A stretch of DNA of 35,653 nt, taken from Clostridiales bacterium. Lineage in GTDB: Bacteria > Bacillota > Limnochordia > Darwinibacteriales > B1SED10-159. The stretch spans positions 1 through 35,653 of the forward strand of contig PWMW01000088.1 of NCBI GenBank assembly GCA_003559095.1, written 5' to 3'. This document shows positions 8,504 through 16,151 of the stretch, piece by piece; position 1 is the stretch's first letter; the number at the start of each line of letters is the position of its first letter. Both the position numbers and the translations under genes were made by a program. The notes beneath the pieces are model-generated. The model saw nothing but the letters and a program-made list of their open reading frames with translations. It was not told the origin of the DNA and did not search any database.

Positions 8504-9346
8504 ATGCTGCGGTGGTTGGTCGGAGTGATGGTTCTTGTGCTGGTTGTGGTCGGAGGCGTTTCGCTGGTGGCTGGATTTGTCTGGAACAATACGGTGGATC
8601 GCGAGGTGGATCTGTTCCTGGCCGGCACTGGCCTACCTCTGTTTGACTCGCAGCCCATCCAAGCCCAGGATCTTGCTGAACTTCCAGAACCTGTGCGCAG
8701 ATGGCTGCGGCAGGCCAATGTTGTAGGTGCAAAACCAGTGCGCACGGTGCGCTTGCAGCAGGAGGTAACGCTGCGGCTGGATTCGGAAGCCCCGTGGCTG
8801 TCTGGCAGCGCTGTGCAGTATTTTCGAACCCGGGAGCCCGGGTTTCTCTGGCACGTTCGGCTGCGCATGAACCCGCTGCTGCACATCGTCGGTCGCGATC
8901 GCTATGCTGATGGAGGCGGTCACATGCAGATTATGGTCCAATCGCTGTTTCCTGTGGTGGACGCGGCCGGACGCGAGATCGACCAAGGCACACTTCTCCG
9001 CTATCTGGCCGAGGTCGTGTGGTTTCCCACAGCGGCTTTGGACGACCGCATTCAATGGCAGGCGGTGGACGAGGGAGCGGCTCAGGCTGCCATGACGTAC
9101 GGTGGTGTCACAGTCACCGGGATGTTCCATTTTGACGCCGCCGGGCAGGTAACCCGCTTCGAAGCCCAGCGCTACAAAGAAAGCGAGGGCACATATTCTT
9201 TGGAGGATTGGATTATTACCATGACTGCCCATCGCTCTGCGGCGGGGCTGGTGATTCCGACCAAGGCCGACGTCACTTGGCGTTTGGCTGAGGGTGACTT
9301 CCACTGGTTCAGCTGTGAAGTAACGGCTATTGAATACACCTTCTGA
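8504..9346 (+). CDS. Membrane-anchored protein of unknown function (DUF6544/DUF6920-like)
   Basis: A 280-residue protein with one N-terminal hydrophobic segment (about 4-26), probably a membrane anchor or uncleaved signal, followed by an extracytoplasmic domain of alternating beta-strand character. The PEPVRRWLRQANVVG stretch near residue 61, the FRTREPGFLWHVRLRMNP region and the C-terminal IPTKADVTWRLAEGDFHWFSCEV recall, from memory, the DUF6544/DUF6920 families, whose function is unknown. GGGAG (8490-8494) lies 9 bases before ATG 8504. It is divergent from the LamG gene and is followed by the structured element at 9383. No catalytic residues can be named. Confidence 0.82.
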   Translation: MLRWLVGVMVLVLVVVGGVSLVAGFVWNNTVDREVDLFLAGTGLPLFDSQPIQAQDLAELPEPVRRWLRQANVVGAKPVRTVRLQQEVTLRLDSEAPWLSGSAVQYFRTREPGFLWHVRLRMNPLLHIVGRDRYADGGGHMQIMVQSLFPVVDAAGREIDQGTLLRYLAEVVWFPTAALDDRIQWQAVDEGAAQAAMTYGGVTVTGMFHFDAAGQVTRFEAQRYKESEGTYSLEDWIITMTAHRSAAGLVIPTKADVTWRLAEGDFHWFSCEVTAIEYTF

Positions 9347-9382
9347 CAAAAGCGGGCCGTGGATCTATTCTGGCAGGAAGAG

Positions 9383-9542
9383 TTGACCAGTTTGCCCAGG
9401 AACGTGTTGATAAAGTACCCTGGCGAGCTTTTAACAAGAGACGAGAAATCGCTTTAGCTGCGATTTCACCGAGGCATTCGGCCTGTGTTCGCTCGGATTT
9501 CCCGTAAAACCAACACGTTCCTGGTAGGGAAGGGCCAGTCAA
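9383..9542. ncRNA. Candidate structured RNA or inverted-repeat element
   Basis: CCAGGAACGTGTTG (9396-9409) and CAACACGTTCCTGG (9511-9524) form a perfect 14-bp inverted repeat. Inside are a second possible helix CGAGC (9424-9428)/GCTCG (9491-9495), a perfect 8-bp hairpin GAAATCGC/GCGATTTC (9445-9452, 9460-9467), and a small AGGC/GCCT hairpin (9472-9484). TTGAC (9383-9387)/GTCAA (9538-9542) could extend the outer helix. Together these give a closed multi-branched fold. There is no protein-like ORF. It could be a noncoding RNA, an elaborate terminator for the gene at 8504, or a MITE-like element with 14-bp terminal repeats. It matches none of tmRNA, RNase P, SRP or 6S RNA that I could recognise. 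The strand is unknown. Confidence 0.45.
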
Positions 9543-9549
9543 GACCCCG

Positions 9550-9578
9550 TTGGCAGGTGTAGCTGGGTGTGATATGAT
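9550..9578 (+). promoter_or_regulatory. Strong sigma-A-like promoter of the M81 gene
   Basis: TTGGCA (9550-9555), a 17-base spacer and TATGAT (9573-9578) each match the consensus at five of six positions. TG one base before the -10 (9570-9571) makes it an extended -10. Transcription should start near 9585, giving a leader of about 220 bases before ATG 9807. Confidence 0.7.
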
Positions 9579-9618
9579 AAATCCAGATGACGGACGCCGC
9601 TCACAGGCGGGCTGGTTT

Positions 9619-9680
9619 CCTTGGCGTTTTGTTTTAATTTCGCAGAGAAATTATATAGGGAGCTCTGCCAGCTGCCAAGG
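9619..9680 (+). promoter_or_regulatory. Structured 5' leader of the M81 gene
   Basis: CCTTGGC (9619-9625) pairs with GCCAAGG (9674-9680) and encloses AATTTC/GAAATT (9636-9641, 9647-9652) and AGCT/AGCT (9661-9664, 9670-9673), a possible three-way junction. It lies in the untranslated leader created by the promoter at 9550. It may be a cis-regulatory RNA. I do not recognise a known riboswitch consensus in it. Confidence 0.35.
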
Positions 9681-9806
9681 CTCCATGTATAAGCTTGGTG
9701 GTTTGCTGCATGGCTGTTAGGATACATTCAGGGAAGAAAAATGGCGGAGTCATGGCTGGATACGACCCGGCTCAAACCGAAGCCGTTAAGGAGGGGTTTG
9801 AAGAGG

Positions 9807-11261
9807 ATGCGAATCGTGATTGGAAGTTTTTCCCATGAGTCGAACACCTTTAACCCGGTACAGATGCAGTTAGAAGAGTTTCATCCCCAGTACGGTGAGG
9901 ATATATTGGCCCTCATGAAGCAGTCCGGCCGCTCACCTCTGCACGGCATTTACCAGGTACTAGATGCAGCAGGGGCCGAGATCATCCCCACAGTCTATGC
10001 TCGGGCAACACCGGGCGGTATTGTCTCACGGCATGCCTTCGATACCGTGAGCCGCCGAATGCTGGCCGCGGTGGCCGCGGCCGGGCCTGTGGATGGTGTC
10101 TGCCTGCATCTTCATGGATCCATGACGGTGGCAGAATTGGGGGACGCTGAAGGCTACATACTCAGTGAGGTCCGCAAGCTCGTGGGGCCGGATGTTCCGA
10201 TCTCGGTATCCCTAGATATGCATGCTATGGTAACGCCGGCCATGCTGCGCAGCGCTGATGCCCTGGTGGGTTATCGCACAGCGCCGCACGTGGACACGTT
10301 CGAAACCGGCCACACCGCTGCTTCTCTGTTGATGGGTGCGATCACAGAGGGTTACAAACTGACCACCGCCGCAGTCAGTCTGCCGCTGCTGGTCTCAGGT
10401 GAGCAGTCCGAGACAGAAAAGTACCCCATGAACCATCTCATTCAGGTGCTGAAGGATACGGACGAACACCAGGGTATCCTCGCGTGTTCGTACTTCCTCG
10501 GGTTTCCTTGGGCCGACGCTCCCTACAATCTAGGCAGTGCGGTTGTTGTAGCGCGGCATGATGCAGACCTGGCAGGCGCCACGGCCATGCAGCTGGCGGA
10601 AGAGTTTTGGCAGTACCACACGAAATTTCAATTCACCACGGAGGCGTATCCCTTCGAGGAAGCTTTGGAAGTGGCGCGGGCTCACACAAAGGGACTTGTC
10701 TGTATTGCCGACTGCGGTGATAATCCCGGGGCCGGGGGCAGCGAGAACATTGTCTATCCATTGAAACACATGCTGGCGGTGGGCCAAGAGCGCGCTCTCA
10801 TCGGGGCTATCAATGATCCGGCCGCCCTGCATGTGTGCCAAGGGGCGGGTGTGGGAGCCGCGGTGACGGTGACTGTGGGTAAGCTCAGTATCGCCGCTGA
10901 CAGTCCTGGGTTGGAAGTTACAGGAACCGTGAAGCAGCTGGGTCAACTGGGGCGCACAGAAGCAGCTGTGCTGCAGGTGGCCGGTGTCGATGTGCTTATT
11001 ACGAAAGTCCGGGCCATGATGCTGGATCCGCAGGAACTTGTGGACATGGGCCTTAACTTAGCCGACTATGATATTCTGGTTCTTAAGAGCGGCTATTTGG
11101 ATCCCCAGTATGAAGCTGTGGCAGCCAAAGGTCTTTTGGCTTTGACGCCGGGTTTCACCAACCAGATTTTTGTGGATCTGCAATACCAGCATGTTCCGCG
11201 GCCGATCTATCCCTTGGACCAAGATTTTGTCTTTGATCCCAAGGAGTACCTGATCTCTTAG
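9807..11261 (+). CDS. M81-family metallopeptidase (MlrC-like)
   Basis: A 484-residue cytoplasmic protein of the M81 family, named for microcystinase C, which cleaves small linear peptides; in most bacteria the natural substrate is unknown. Conserved stretches are SFSHESNTF (7-15, H10 and E11), HLHGSM (101-106), SLDMHAM (135-141), GYRTAPHVDTFETGH (155-169) and IADCGDNPGAGG further on, which include the likely zinc ligands. The N-terminal DUF1485-type part is about 1-290 and the MlrC C-terminal part about 300-480. I choose ATG 9807 because the protein then begins MRIVIGSFSHE as in relatives. AAGGAGGGG at 9788-9796 is a good but slightly distant ribosome site. An earlier in-frame ATG at 9741 would add 22 residues that look untranslated. 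It is preceded by its own promoter and structured leader. Confidence 0.92.
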   Translation: MRIVIGSFSHESNTFNPVQMQLEEFHPQYGEDILALMKQSGRSPLHGIYQVLDAAGAEIIPTVYARATPGGIVSRHAFDTVSRRMLAAVAAAGPVDGVCLHLHGSMTVAELGDAEGYILSEVRKLVGPDVPISVSLDMHAMVTPAMLRSADALVGYRTAPHVDTFETGHTAASLLMGAITEGYKLTTAAVSLPLLVSGEQSETEKYPMNHLIQVLKDTDEHQGILACSYFLGFPWADAPYNLGSAVVVARHDADLAGATAMQLAEEFWQYHTKFQFTTEAYPFEEALEVARAHTKGLVCIADCGDNPGAGGSENIVYPLKHMLAVGQERALIGAINDPAALHVCQGAGVGAAVTVTVGKLSIAADSPGLEVTGTVKQLGQLGRTEAAVLQVAGVDVLITKVRAMMLDPQELVDMGLNLADYDILVLKSGYLDPQYEAVAAKGLLALTPGFTNQIFVDLQYQHVPRPIYPLDQDFVFDPKEYLIS

Positions 11262-11842
11262 ACGTCCATTTTAGCGGGCCCGTGTCCGGTTTGCAGTAGA
11301 CGTCTAGTGGACCTGTCCCGCAAATGGGCGGTGAAATCTTGGCTAGAGTGGTTTTGCGCCTCTTGTTCAGAGCTGGCCAGGGTAGTTTGTGAACACGTTC
11401 TTTGGCCGTTCTCCCGCCGGCGGCCGTTGTACCACACGGTCTACAAAGCACAGTCTCCATCGCTGCAGATGGGGACTGTTCCGCGCCTAAGAACTTCTAT
11501 CCCGTGGCTGTTCGGCCGACTTGGATCGGGGCAGATTTCCGGCAAGAGGCATGCGCTGCAATATGGAACCGAATGGGAGTCCATCCGTTCGAAACTGCGG
11601 TTGGGACTGCACGGGTTAACGGGCCAGGAATGCTGTTTGACTGCGACGTTAACGGCTGACCAGAGCCAAGAAATGATGCGCGGTGGTGAACAGCTGTTTT
11701 TTCGCTTAACTCGGATGACCGATGAACGAGGACGCAGGATTTGTGCGTAATTCTGCGAACATGATGGTGAAGGGCCGAAGCTATCCTGTGCTCTGCACAG
11801 GGCAGGCAGAGCAGTCAATCTCATTGAAAGAGGGCGAGCCCC
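11262..11842. other. 581-base region without a convincing gene, several hairpins
   Basis: GCGGG (11274-11278)/CCCGC (11317-11321) encloses the palindrome TAGACGTCTA (11297-11306) and is the likely end of the M81 transcript. Further on, ACAGTCTCCATC (11450-11461) pairs with GATGGGGACTGT (11468-11479) over 12 positions with a single G-T wobble and a 6-base loop, favouring RNA from the + strand. CCGCCGGCGG is a palindrome at 11414-11423. A frame open from GTG 11307 to 11750 has no ribosome site and no familiar domain. The region may hold a small RNA, a decayed gene or only spacer. Confidence 0.4.
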
Positions 11843-12619
11843 ATGCTGATCATGAAACCGAGTCCCAAGAATCTAGGTGTGCAGGTCTGCGGAACTGATC
11901 GTGAACTAGAGCATCTTTACGAGGCCCTCCACGAAATGTCCCTGCGAACCTCCGACCAATTAGAGGCGGATGAGCCCGTGGATATTCGTATTCTCGGCTT
12001 GGCCTATGATGTACGCCATGCCCGGATGGGAGACCGAGATTATGAATGGGAAGAGAATGGCTGGGAGGCTGTATTGGCACGTTCGGACGAGCGTGTGGCC
12101 GCCCGGGACACCCATCCCCGGCAGAATCTGCTGTGGTCGTTCCCGGTTCTTTGGCCGGAGATGCTCTTTTTGGCGATGGCACTGCAGTCGCGGCTTGACC
12201 GCTATATCCGCAACCGATCTCCACACCGCCACGTGCAGACGCCTTGGATGAACTCGAAGATGGCCTTTGATCCCCATGTGGCAGCCATTTGGGGCGTCCA
12301 ATCTTCGCTGCGACAGGCACTGGAGGAGGTTCTTACTCCGCGGAAATATGGCAATACCCTGGGATATCTCGGCAAGGGAGCCCGTTTGATGAACAACTAT
12401 CTGACACAGTACGTGGACTATTGGAATTTGGAGTTCATCGACATGAGCCCAACCAAGCGCCAAGACCAGCTGTCGGTGGTGGCTAAACGCTTGAGCAGCC
12501 AGGATGATGAGTACCACAACGTGATGTGGAGTATTGAAGCATTCGCTCAAAAACATGACATCCCGCCACAGTACGTGCGCTATGGCCACAAGGATTATCC
12601 CGATGAACTGGAATGGTGA
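11843..12619 (+). CDS. Conserved protein of unknown function (DUF6904-like)
   Basis: A 258-residue soluble protein. Its pattern, with an opening such as NLGVQVCGTDRELEHLYEAL, then IRILGLAYDVRHARMGDR, a central FPVLWPEMLFLAMAL, and a closing TQYVDYWNLEFIDMSP, matches what I remember of the Firmicute family DUF6904; I hold this match with moderate certainty. No function is known to me and no catalytic motif stands out. AAAGAGGG (11827-11834) lies 8 bases before ATG 11843; ATG 11852 is a weaker alternative. It is 11 bases before the GNAT gene, so the two are almost certainly cotranscribed. Confidence 0.82.
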   Translation: MLIMKPSPKNLGVQVCGTDRELEHLYEALHEMSLRTSDQLEADEPVDIRILGLAYDVRHARMGDRDYEWEENGWEAVLARSDERVAARDTHPRQNLLWSFPVLWPEMLFLAMALQSRLDRYIRNRSPHRHVQTPWMNSKMAFDPHVAAIWGVQSSLRQALEEVLTPRKYGNTLGYLGKGARLMNNYLTQYVDYWNLEFIDMSPTKRQDQLSVVAKRLSSQDDEYHNVMWSIEAFAQKHDIPPQYVRYGHKDYPDELEW

Positions 12620-12630
12620 GGTGACAATCC

Positions 12631-13155
12631 ATGGATACTGTCCAGATTGAGCTGCTGAATCGCCGGCATGCCCATCAACTGTGGAAGTTCGAACAGGAGA
12701 ATCGTTCTTTCTTTGAGGCTACGCTTCCGACGCGCGGTGACGCCTACTATGAATGGGATACATTCGTGCAGACTCTCAAAGGTCTCGAAGATGAACAGCG
12801 GGCCGGTACCTGCTACATGTACATCATCCGCAGCGAGCACGGCGATATTGTGGGGCGGGTCAACCTGTTCTCCATAGTGGGGGAGCCTGTTTGGGGAGGC
12901 GAGTTGGGTTTTCGGATGGGTGAACGTCATCAACGGCGGGGCTATGCCACGGCGGCTGTGCGCTTGGTGGTGGAGAAGGCCTTTGCCGTTCATGGACTGC
13001 ATCGTTTGGAGGCGGGTACCAGTCCTGCGAATGTGGGTGCACAGGTGGTGTTGATCAAGAATGGTTTCCAATATGTGGGACGTGCCCACGAAGTTTTGCG
13101 GATAAATAATGTCTGGCAGAACAGTCTGTTGTTCGAGAAGATCAACAGGGCATAG
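12631..13155 (+). CDS. GNAT N-acetyltransferase, RimJ/RimL type
   Basis: A 174-residue acetyl-CoA-dependent acetyltransferase. The acetyl-CoA pyrophosphate loop is QRRGYA (101-106) within RMGERHQRRGYATAAVRLV. Strand beta-4 (WGGELGFRMG) before it and the LHRLEAGTSPANVGAQVVLIKNGF stretch after it (shown in parts: HRLEAG, SPANVGAQ, KNGF) are typical of the RimJ/RimL branch, which acetylates N-terminal or free alpha-amino groups. TGAGGTGA (12617-12624) precedes ATG 12631. It is in an apparent operon with the unknown gene before it (11-base gap) and the S66 peptidase after it (74-base gap). The substrate is not readable from sequence; GNAT plus S66 suggests detoxification of an aminoacylated compound. 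Confidence 0.92.
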   Translation: MDTVQIELLNRRHAHQLWKFEQENRSFFEATLPTRGDAYYEWDTFVQTLKGLEDEQRAGTCYMYIIRSEHGDIVGRVNLFSIVGEPVWGGELGFRMGERHQRRGYATAAVRLVVEKAFAVHGLHRLEAGTSPANVGAQVVLIKNGFQYVGRAHEVLRINNVWQNSLLFEKINRA

Positions 13156-13229
13156 TTCATGTATGGCTCTGCCGGCTGGGATGGTAGTGTCTTGGGAGCC
13201 GGTGGGCACGTTTTGGGAGGGAGAATGTT

Positions 13230-14270
13230 ATGGGTTTGGTTTTGCGCAGACCAAGACCACTGCGGGCGGGCAGCAGCGTGGCGGCGGTGAGCCTGTCTTG
13301 GGGAGGCGCCGGCGATCCGGAACTGCGCTGGCGCTATGAGTTGGGAAAGCAGCGGCTGCAGGATGTGTTTGGTTTGAACGTAGTGGAGATGCCGCATACC
13401 CTAGCCGGCTCAGACTACGTGTATCGGCATCCGCAGCAGCGGGCTGACGATCTCATGGCGGCTTTTGCGGATCCAACCATTGCTGGGGTCGTTTCGTGCA
13501 TCGGTGGCGATGACAGCATTCGACTGCTTCCCTACATGGACATTAGCGTTTTGGCAGCGAACCCTAAGGTGCTGTTGGGTTATTCCGACACCACGGTGGC
13601 TCACTTTATGTGCTTACAGGCCGGTGTGGCGTCCTTTTACGGCCCCTCGATCTTGGCGGAATTTGCAGAAAACGTTGGCATGCACGATTTTACCAAGGAT
13701 TGGGTGCAGCGAGCGTTATTCTGCACGGAACCTTTGGGGGATGTGCCGACAGCACCGGTGTGGACCAGTGAATATGTGCCGTGGGAAGAGACGAACAAGG
13801 ATCGCCGACGTGTTCTTCATCGCAACACCGGTTATGAGTGTCTTCAGGGACAAGGCGTTGTGCAGGGACCTCTGCTTGGGGGCTGCATTGAGGTTCTGGA
13901 GATGATCAAGCAGACCAGTCTGTGGCCGGCTGATTCTGTATGGGACGGGGCTGTGTTGTTCTTGGAAACCTCGGAAGACAAACCAGCACCTAGTTCTGTG
14001 GAGTATTGGCTGCGTAACTATGGGGTTCAGGGCATCTTTCATCGCATTCACGGCATTGTCTGGGGCAAACCCTATGACAACCAATTTTATGAGGACTACA
14101 AGGCGTCCATCGTCAAGATCCTGCAGGAGTTTGGCTGCCAGGACCTGCCGATCCTCTACAATGCCAGCTTCGGGCACACGGCCCCGATGACGGTTCTGCC
14201 GTACGGAGCCACGGCCGAGATTCGCTGTGAACCGGCGGCTCTTCGTATTTTGGACGCGGGTGTGGTCTGA
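13230..14270 (+). CDS. S66-family peptidase (LD-carboxypeptidase / MccF-like)
   Basis: A 346-residue cytoplasmic serine peptidase. The catalytic triad of the family is visible: S119 in GYSDTT, E246 in LFLETSED and H316 in SFGHTAP. S66 proteins either trim murein tetrapeptides (LdcA) or, in the MccF branch, cleave the amide bond of microcin-C-type aminoacyl-nucleotides. The length, the CIGGDDSIRLLPY stretch and the long insertion after the Ser region (WTSEYVPWEETNKDRRR) resemble the MccF branch more than LdcA, which is an inference. GGGAGGGA (about 13214-13221) gives a good ribosome site for ATG 13230. It follows the GNAT gene by 74 bases, probably in the same transcript, and ends at a strong hairpin (14318-14358). 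Confidence 0.92.
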   Translation: MGLVLRRPRPLRAGSSVAAVSLSWGGAGDPELRWRYELGKQRLQDVFGLNVVEMPHTLAGSDYVYRHPQQRADDLMAAFADPTIAGVVSCIGGDDSIRLLPYMDISVLAANPKVLLGYSDTTVAHFMCLQAGVASFYGPSILAEFAENVGMHDFTKDWVQRALFCTEPLGDVPTAPVWTSEYVPWEETNKDRRRVLHRNTGYECLQGQGVVQGPLLGGCIEVLEMIKQTSLWPADSVWDGAVLFLETSEDKPAPSSVEYWLRNYGVQGIFHRIHGIVWGKPYDNQFYEDYKASIVKILQEFGCQDLPILYNASFGHTAPMTVLPYGATAEIRCEPAALRILDAGVV

Positions 14271-14317
14271 GTTGAGGTTGGCGAAGCCAGGCCAGCTTGG
14301 CGCACCCGTTAAACGTG

Positions 14318-14358
14318 AAATCCCGGAAGATCCTCGAGGAGGGGACCTTCCGGGATTT
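14318..14358. terminator. Hairpin between convergent genes
   Basis: AAATCCCGGAAG (14318-14329) and CTTCCGGGATTT (14347-14358) form a perfect 12-bp stem. The 17-base loop contains a CCTCGAGG palindrome. It lies between the S66 gene (+, stop 14270) and the stalk-domain gene (-, stop 14373). A-rich on one side and T-rich on the other, it can end transcripts from both directions. Confidence 0.7.
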
Positions 14359-14372
14359 GTGCGGTGGCGAGC

Positions 14373-15047
14373 CTATTGAATGGCGGCTCGCAGCGAGGCG
14401 GGGGCGAAATAGAGGTGGATGGCCATGTGATCCACGGGCATGCTGGTAGAGTTATGGTCGAATACAGCTTCCACCACCGGCGGATGCGGATAACCCTTCA
14501 GCGCCTCTAGTTGGAAGGGCATGGTGCTTTGGATCAGTTCCATGGGCAGGATGTATTCCAGGCAGTACAGTTCACCGTCATAGACGCAGTAGACGGGGCC
14601 GCCTTTTTCCATGTCCGCGGGATTGGCATAGTGGATCCCCATGCCAGGAACGATGTGTTCATGAAGTGGTACGATGCCATCAGGAAGGGCCAGTACGTAG
14701 GCATCGCCGTTGGCGTGATGTTTTACGCTTTGGGCACCGATGGCCGCAGCCAGCTCCGCAATGGGAGCAGTGACAATGTCATTCCAATGATGTATTCCTT
14801 GGATTTCCACACCGTTCAAGGTCACGGCGCCACTGTCGGTGATGACCACATCAAAGTGATCAAAGAGGGCTGCAAAGGCAACCGCAGAGACGTAGGTCTG
14901 TCCACCAGCTAGGTGGCTGCCTTCAGCGGAGACCGCCACACCATTCACCCGAACTGTGGGCCGGACGTCTTCTTGCGCTCCGACTCCTCCTCCGATAACC
15001 ATCAACATGAGACTCACAACGAGCAGCACCAATACTTTTTTCGCCAT
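14373..15047 (-). CDS. Secreted protein with a copper-amine-oxidase-like (stalk) domain
   Basis: A 224-residue exported protein. Residues 1-25 form a signal peptide (MAKK, then VLVLLVVSLMLMVIGG). About 30-75 resemble the Cu_amine_oxidN1 'stalk' module common in Firmicute surface proteins (VRVNGVAVSAEG, then TYVSAVAFAALF). The remainder is His-rich (HHWNDIV, HHANGDAYV, HEHIVPGMGIHY, MPVDHMAIHLYF) and could bind metal; I do not recognise it as an enzyme. ATG 15047 is preceded by AAAGGAG (15057-15063 on the + strand) at 9 bases and begins the signal peptide; the open frame reaches back to 15125. It converges on the S66 gene. Confidence 0.82.
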   Translation of the reverse strand: MAKKVLVLLVVSLMLMVIGGGVGAQEDVRPTVRVNGVAVSAEGSHLAGGQTYVSAVAFAALFDHFDVVITDSGAVTLNGVEIQGIHHWNDIVTAPIAELAAAIGAQSVKHHANGDAYVLALPDGIVPLHEHIVPGMGIHYANPADMEKGGPVYCVYDGELYCLEYILPMELIQSTMPFQLEALKGYPHPPVVEAVFDHNSTSMPVDHMAIHLYFAPASLRAAIQ

Positions 15048-15238
15048 ATTGGCATCTCCTTTCGAATGGCCAGAACCGGACCTCGGCCAATGCTGACGTG
15101 GATGCGGAAAGGAGCGCTGTTGCAAATAGGCGGCAGATACTGGTGCGTTCGCTGGGCTGAAGCTCGCTTCCGGCGATGCATTGCAGCCGGCTGCAGTACC
15201 CTTTCCGTTGAGGAGGTATCTGCAGAGTTATGGGCTTG

Positions 15239-15267
15239 TTGAATGATTCGCCATAATTAATTACTAT
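15239..15267 (+). promoter_or_regulatory. Sigma-A-like promoter in an AT-rich island
   Basis: TTGAAT (15239-15244), a 17-base spacer and TACTAT (15262-15267) each match the consensus at four of six positions. It faces the small membrane protein gene 390 bases away. The same AT-rich stretch may also serve the divergent stalk-domain gene. Confidence 0.45.
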
Positions 15268-15571
15268 CCTGCAAACTTTTTAATTAGCAGAAAAAATGCG
15301 ACAGCCATAGGATCGTGAAGGTTACGACTGTCGACAAAATGCCAGTTGGGCCGGGCACCTGTGCCGGAAGCTGTTGTCTCGTGATGAGCGCCAAGGGGCT
15401 TACAGCAGGCTTACACTGAGTGCCCCCTGCAAACGGGCAGGGCAACGTTGAACAGAAACTGCGAAGTCCCGCGGCTGGGATTTCCGTGAGCACAAGGTTC
15501 AAGATCGCTCATCGCCCAGAATCTAGGAATGCGCTTCTGCAGCGTTTTTGGGCTTTGTACTCGCTGCAGAG

Positions 15572-15580
15572 TGCTATACT
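15572..15580 (+). promoter_or_regulatory. Extended -10 promoter of the small membrane protein gene
   Basis: TGCTATACT is an extended -10 (TG, one base, TATACT) 78 bases before ATG 15658. A weak TTTGTA at 15554-15559 is too close for a normal -35, as expected for extended -10 promoters that rely little on it. Confidence 0.45.
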
Positions 15581-15657
15581 TAAGATGCGGAATGATGTTT
15601 GCGGTGCAGACGGCAGGGGTCGGTGACGGCACACATGGGCAAGGGAGGCATTCTATC

Positions 15658-16035
15658 ATGGTAAGGCACAGAAAACATTGGCTGTGGTGGGCGCCGCGGC
15701 TCTTGGCCGCTGCCTTCCTCGGGTTTCTGGCGCTGTTCTCCTTAGATGTGATTGCGCCGGAGGCTACTGCCGGTGAGATCGCTTTGGGACTCTTGCTGCA
15801 CAACATCCCTGTCTTGGTCCTTCTGGGTATGTTGGTGGTGGCGTGGCGCTTGGACGCTGTTGGGGCGGCGGCCTTTGCTGCAGCGGGCAGTTTTTATGTG
15901 ATCATGGTCGTAGGCAGGGCCGGCGTGCCCTGGTATACGGCTCTTTCTTGGAGTGCCATCATTGCCGGGCCAGCCTTTGTGATTGCCGGATTATTCTGGT
16001 TGAACTGGCAGCGAAATCGGCCCCGACGACGGTAA
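15658..16035 (+). CDS. Small integral membrane protein, four predicted helices (DUF7670-like)
   Basis: A 125-residue membrane protein with four hydrophobic segments, about residues 9-26, 40-58, 64-82 and 90-110, and a basic tail (NWQRNRPRRR). The opening WWAPRLLAAAFLGFLALFSLDV is given here in parts (WWAPRLLAA, LALFSLDV) and resembles a small family that I remember as DUF7670, function unknown. GGGAGG (15643-15648) lies 9 bases before ATG 15658; the frame is open back to 15529, but nothing supports an earlier start. It stands alone, with its own promoter, convergent to the M50 protease gene. Confidence 0.82.
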   Translation: MVRHRKHWLWWAPRLLAAAFLGFLALFSLDVIAPEATAGEIALGLLLHNIPVLVLLGMLVVAWRLDAVGAAAFAAAGSFYVIMVVGRAGVPWYTALSWSAIIAGPAFVIAGLFWLNWQRNRPRRR

Positions 16036-16151
16036 TGCCGCATTTTGAGAGGGATTCCTTTAGTGTTAGGCAGCCGACGACGCTGTTGGCGATGTCGACC
16101 TACCATTTGCCATGGTGTCTTGGTTGTTAAGGCGACGGGAGCGCCAATGGA

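Larger units (their letters stand above)
15048..15657. other. 610-base intergenic region with AT-rich island and two promoters
   Basis: This region separates the divergent stalk-domain and small membrane protein genes. It contains a conspicuously AT-rich stretch (about 15250-15295) in otherwise GC-rich DNA, a + strand promoter there, and an extended -10 promoter near the membrane protein gene. I found no ORF with a ribosome site and protein-like composition. The long leader from the first promoter (about 380 bases) could hold a small RNA. Confidence 0.4.

Noticed and set aside
9327-9542. 71-codon minus-strand frame through the structured element
   Set aside because: It reads through both arms of the inverted repeat, has no ribosome site and no protein-like pattern. 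The RNA or DNA structure is the better explanation.
9383-9542. Integron attC site
   Set aside because: The inverted repeat lacks the RYYYAAC and GTTRRRY core sites and there is no cassette-like gene or integrase nearby.
11307-11750. 147-codon open frame on the + strand after the M81 gene
   Set aside because: It has no ribosome site, rare-looking codons (AGG, AGA, CTA, TTA), no recognisable domain, and spans a strong hairpin. I leave it as unassigned sequence.
15284-15502. 72-codon minus-strand frame with a hydrophobic tail
   Set aside because: Its ribosome site is absent and the hydrophobic stretch comes from the AT-rich promoter island; more likely non-coding.
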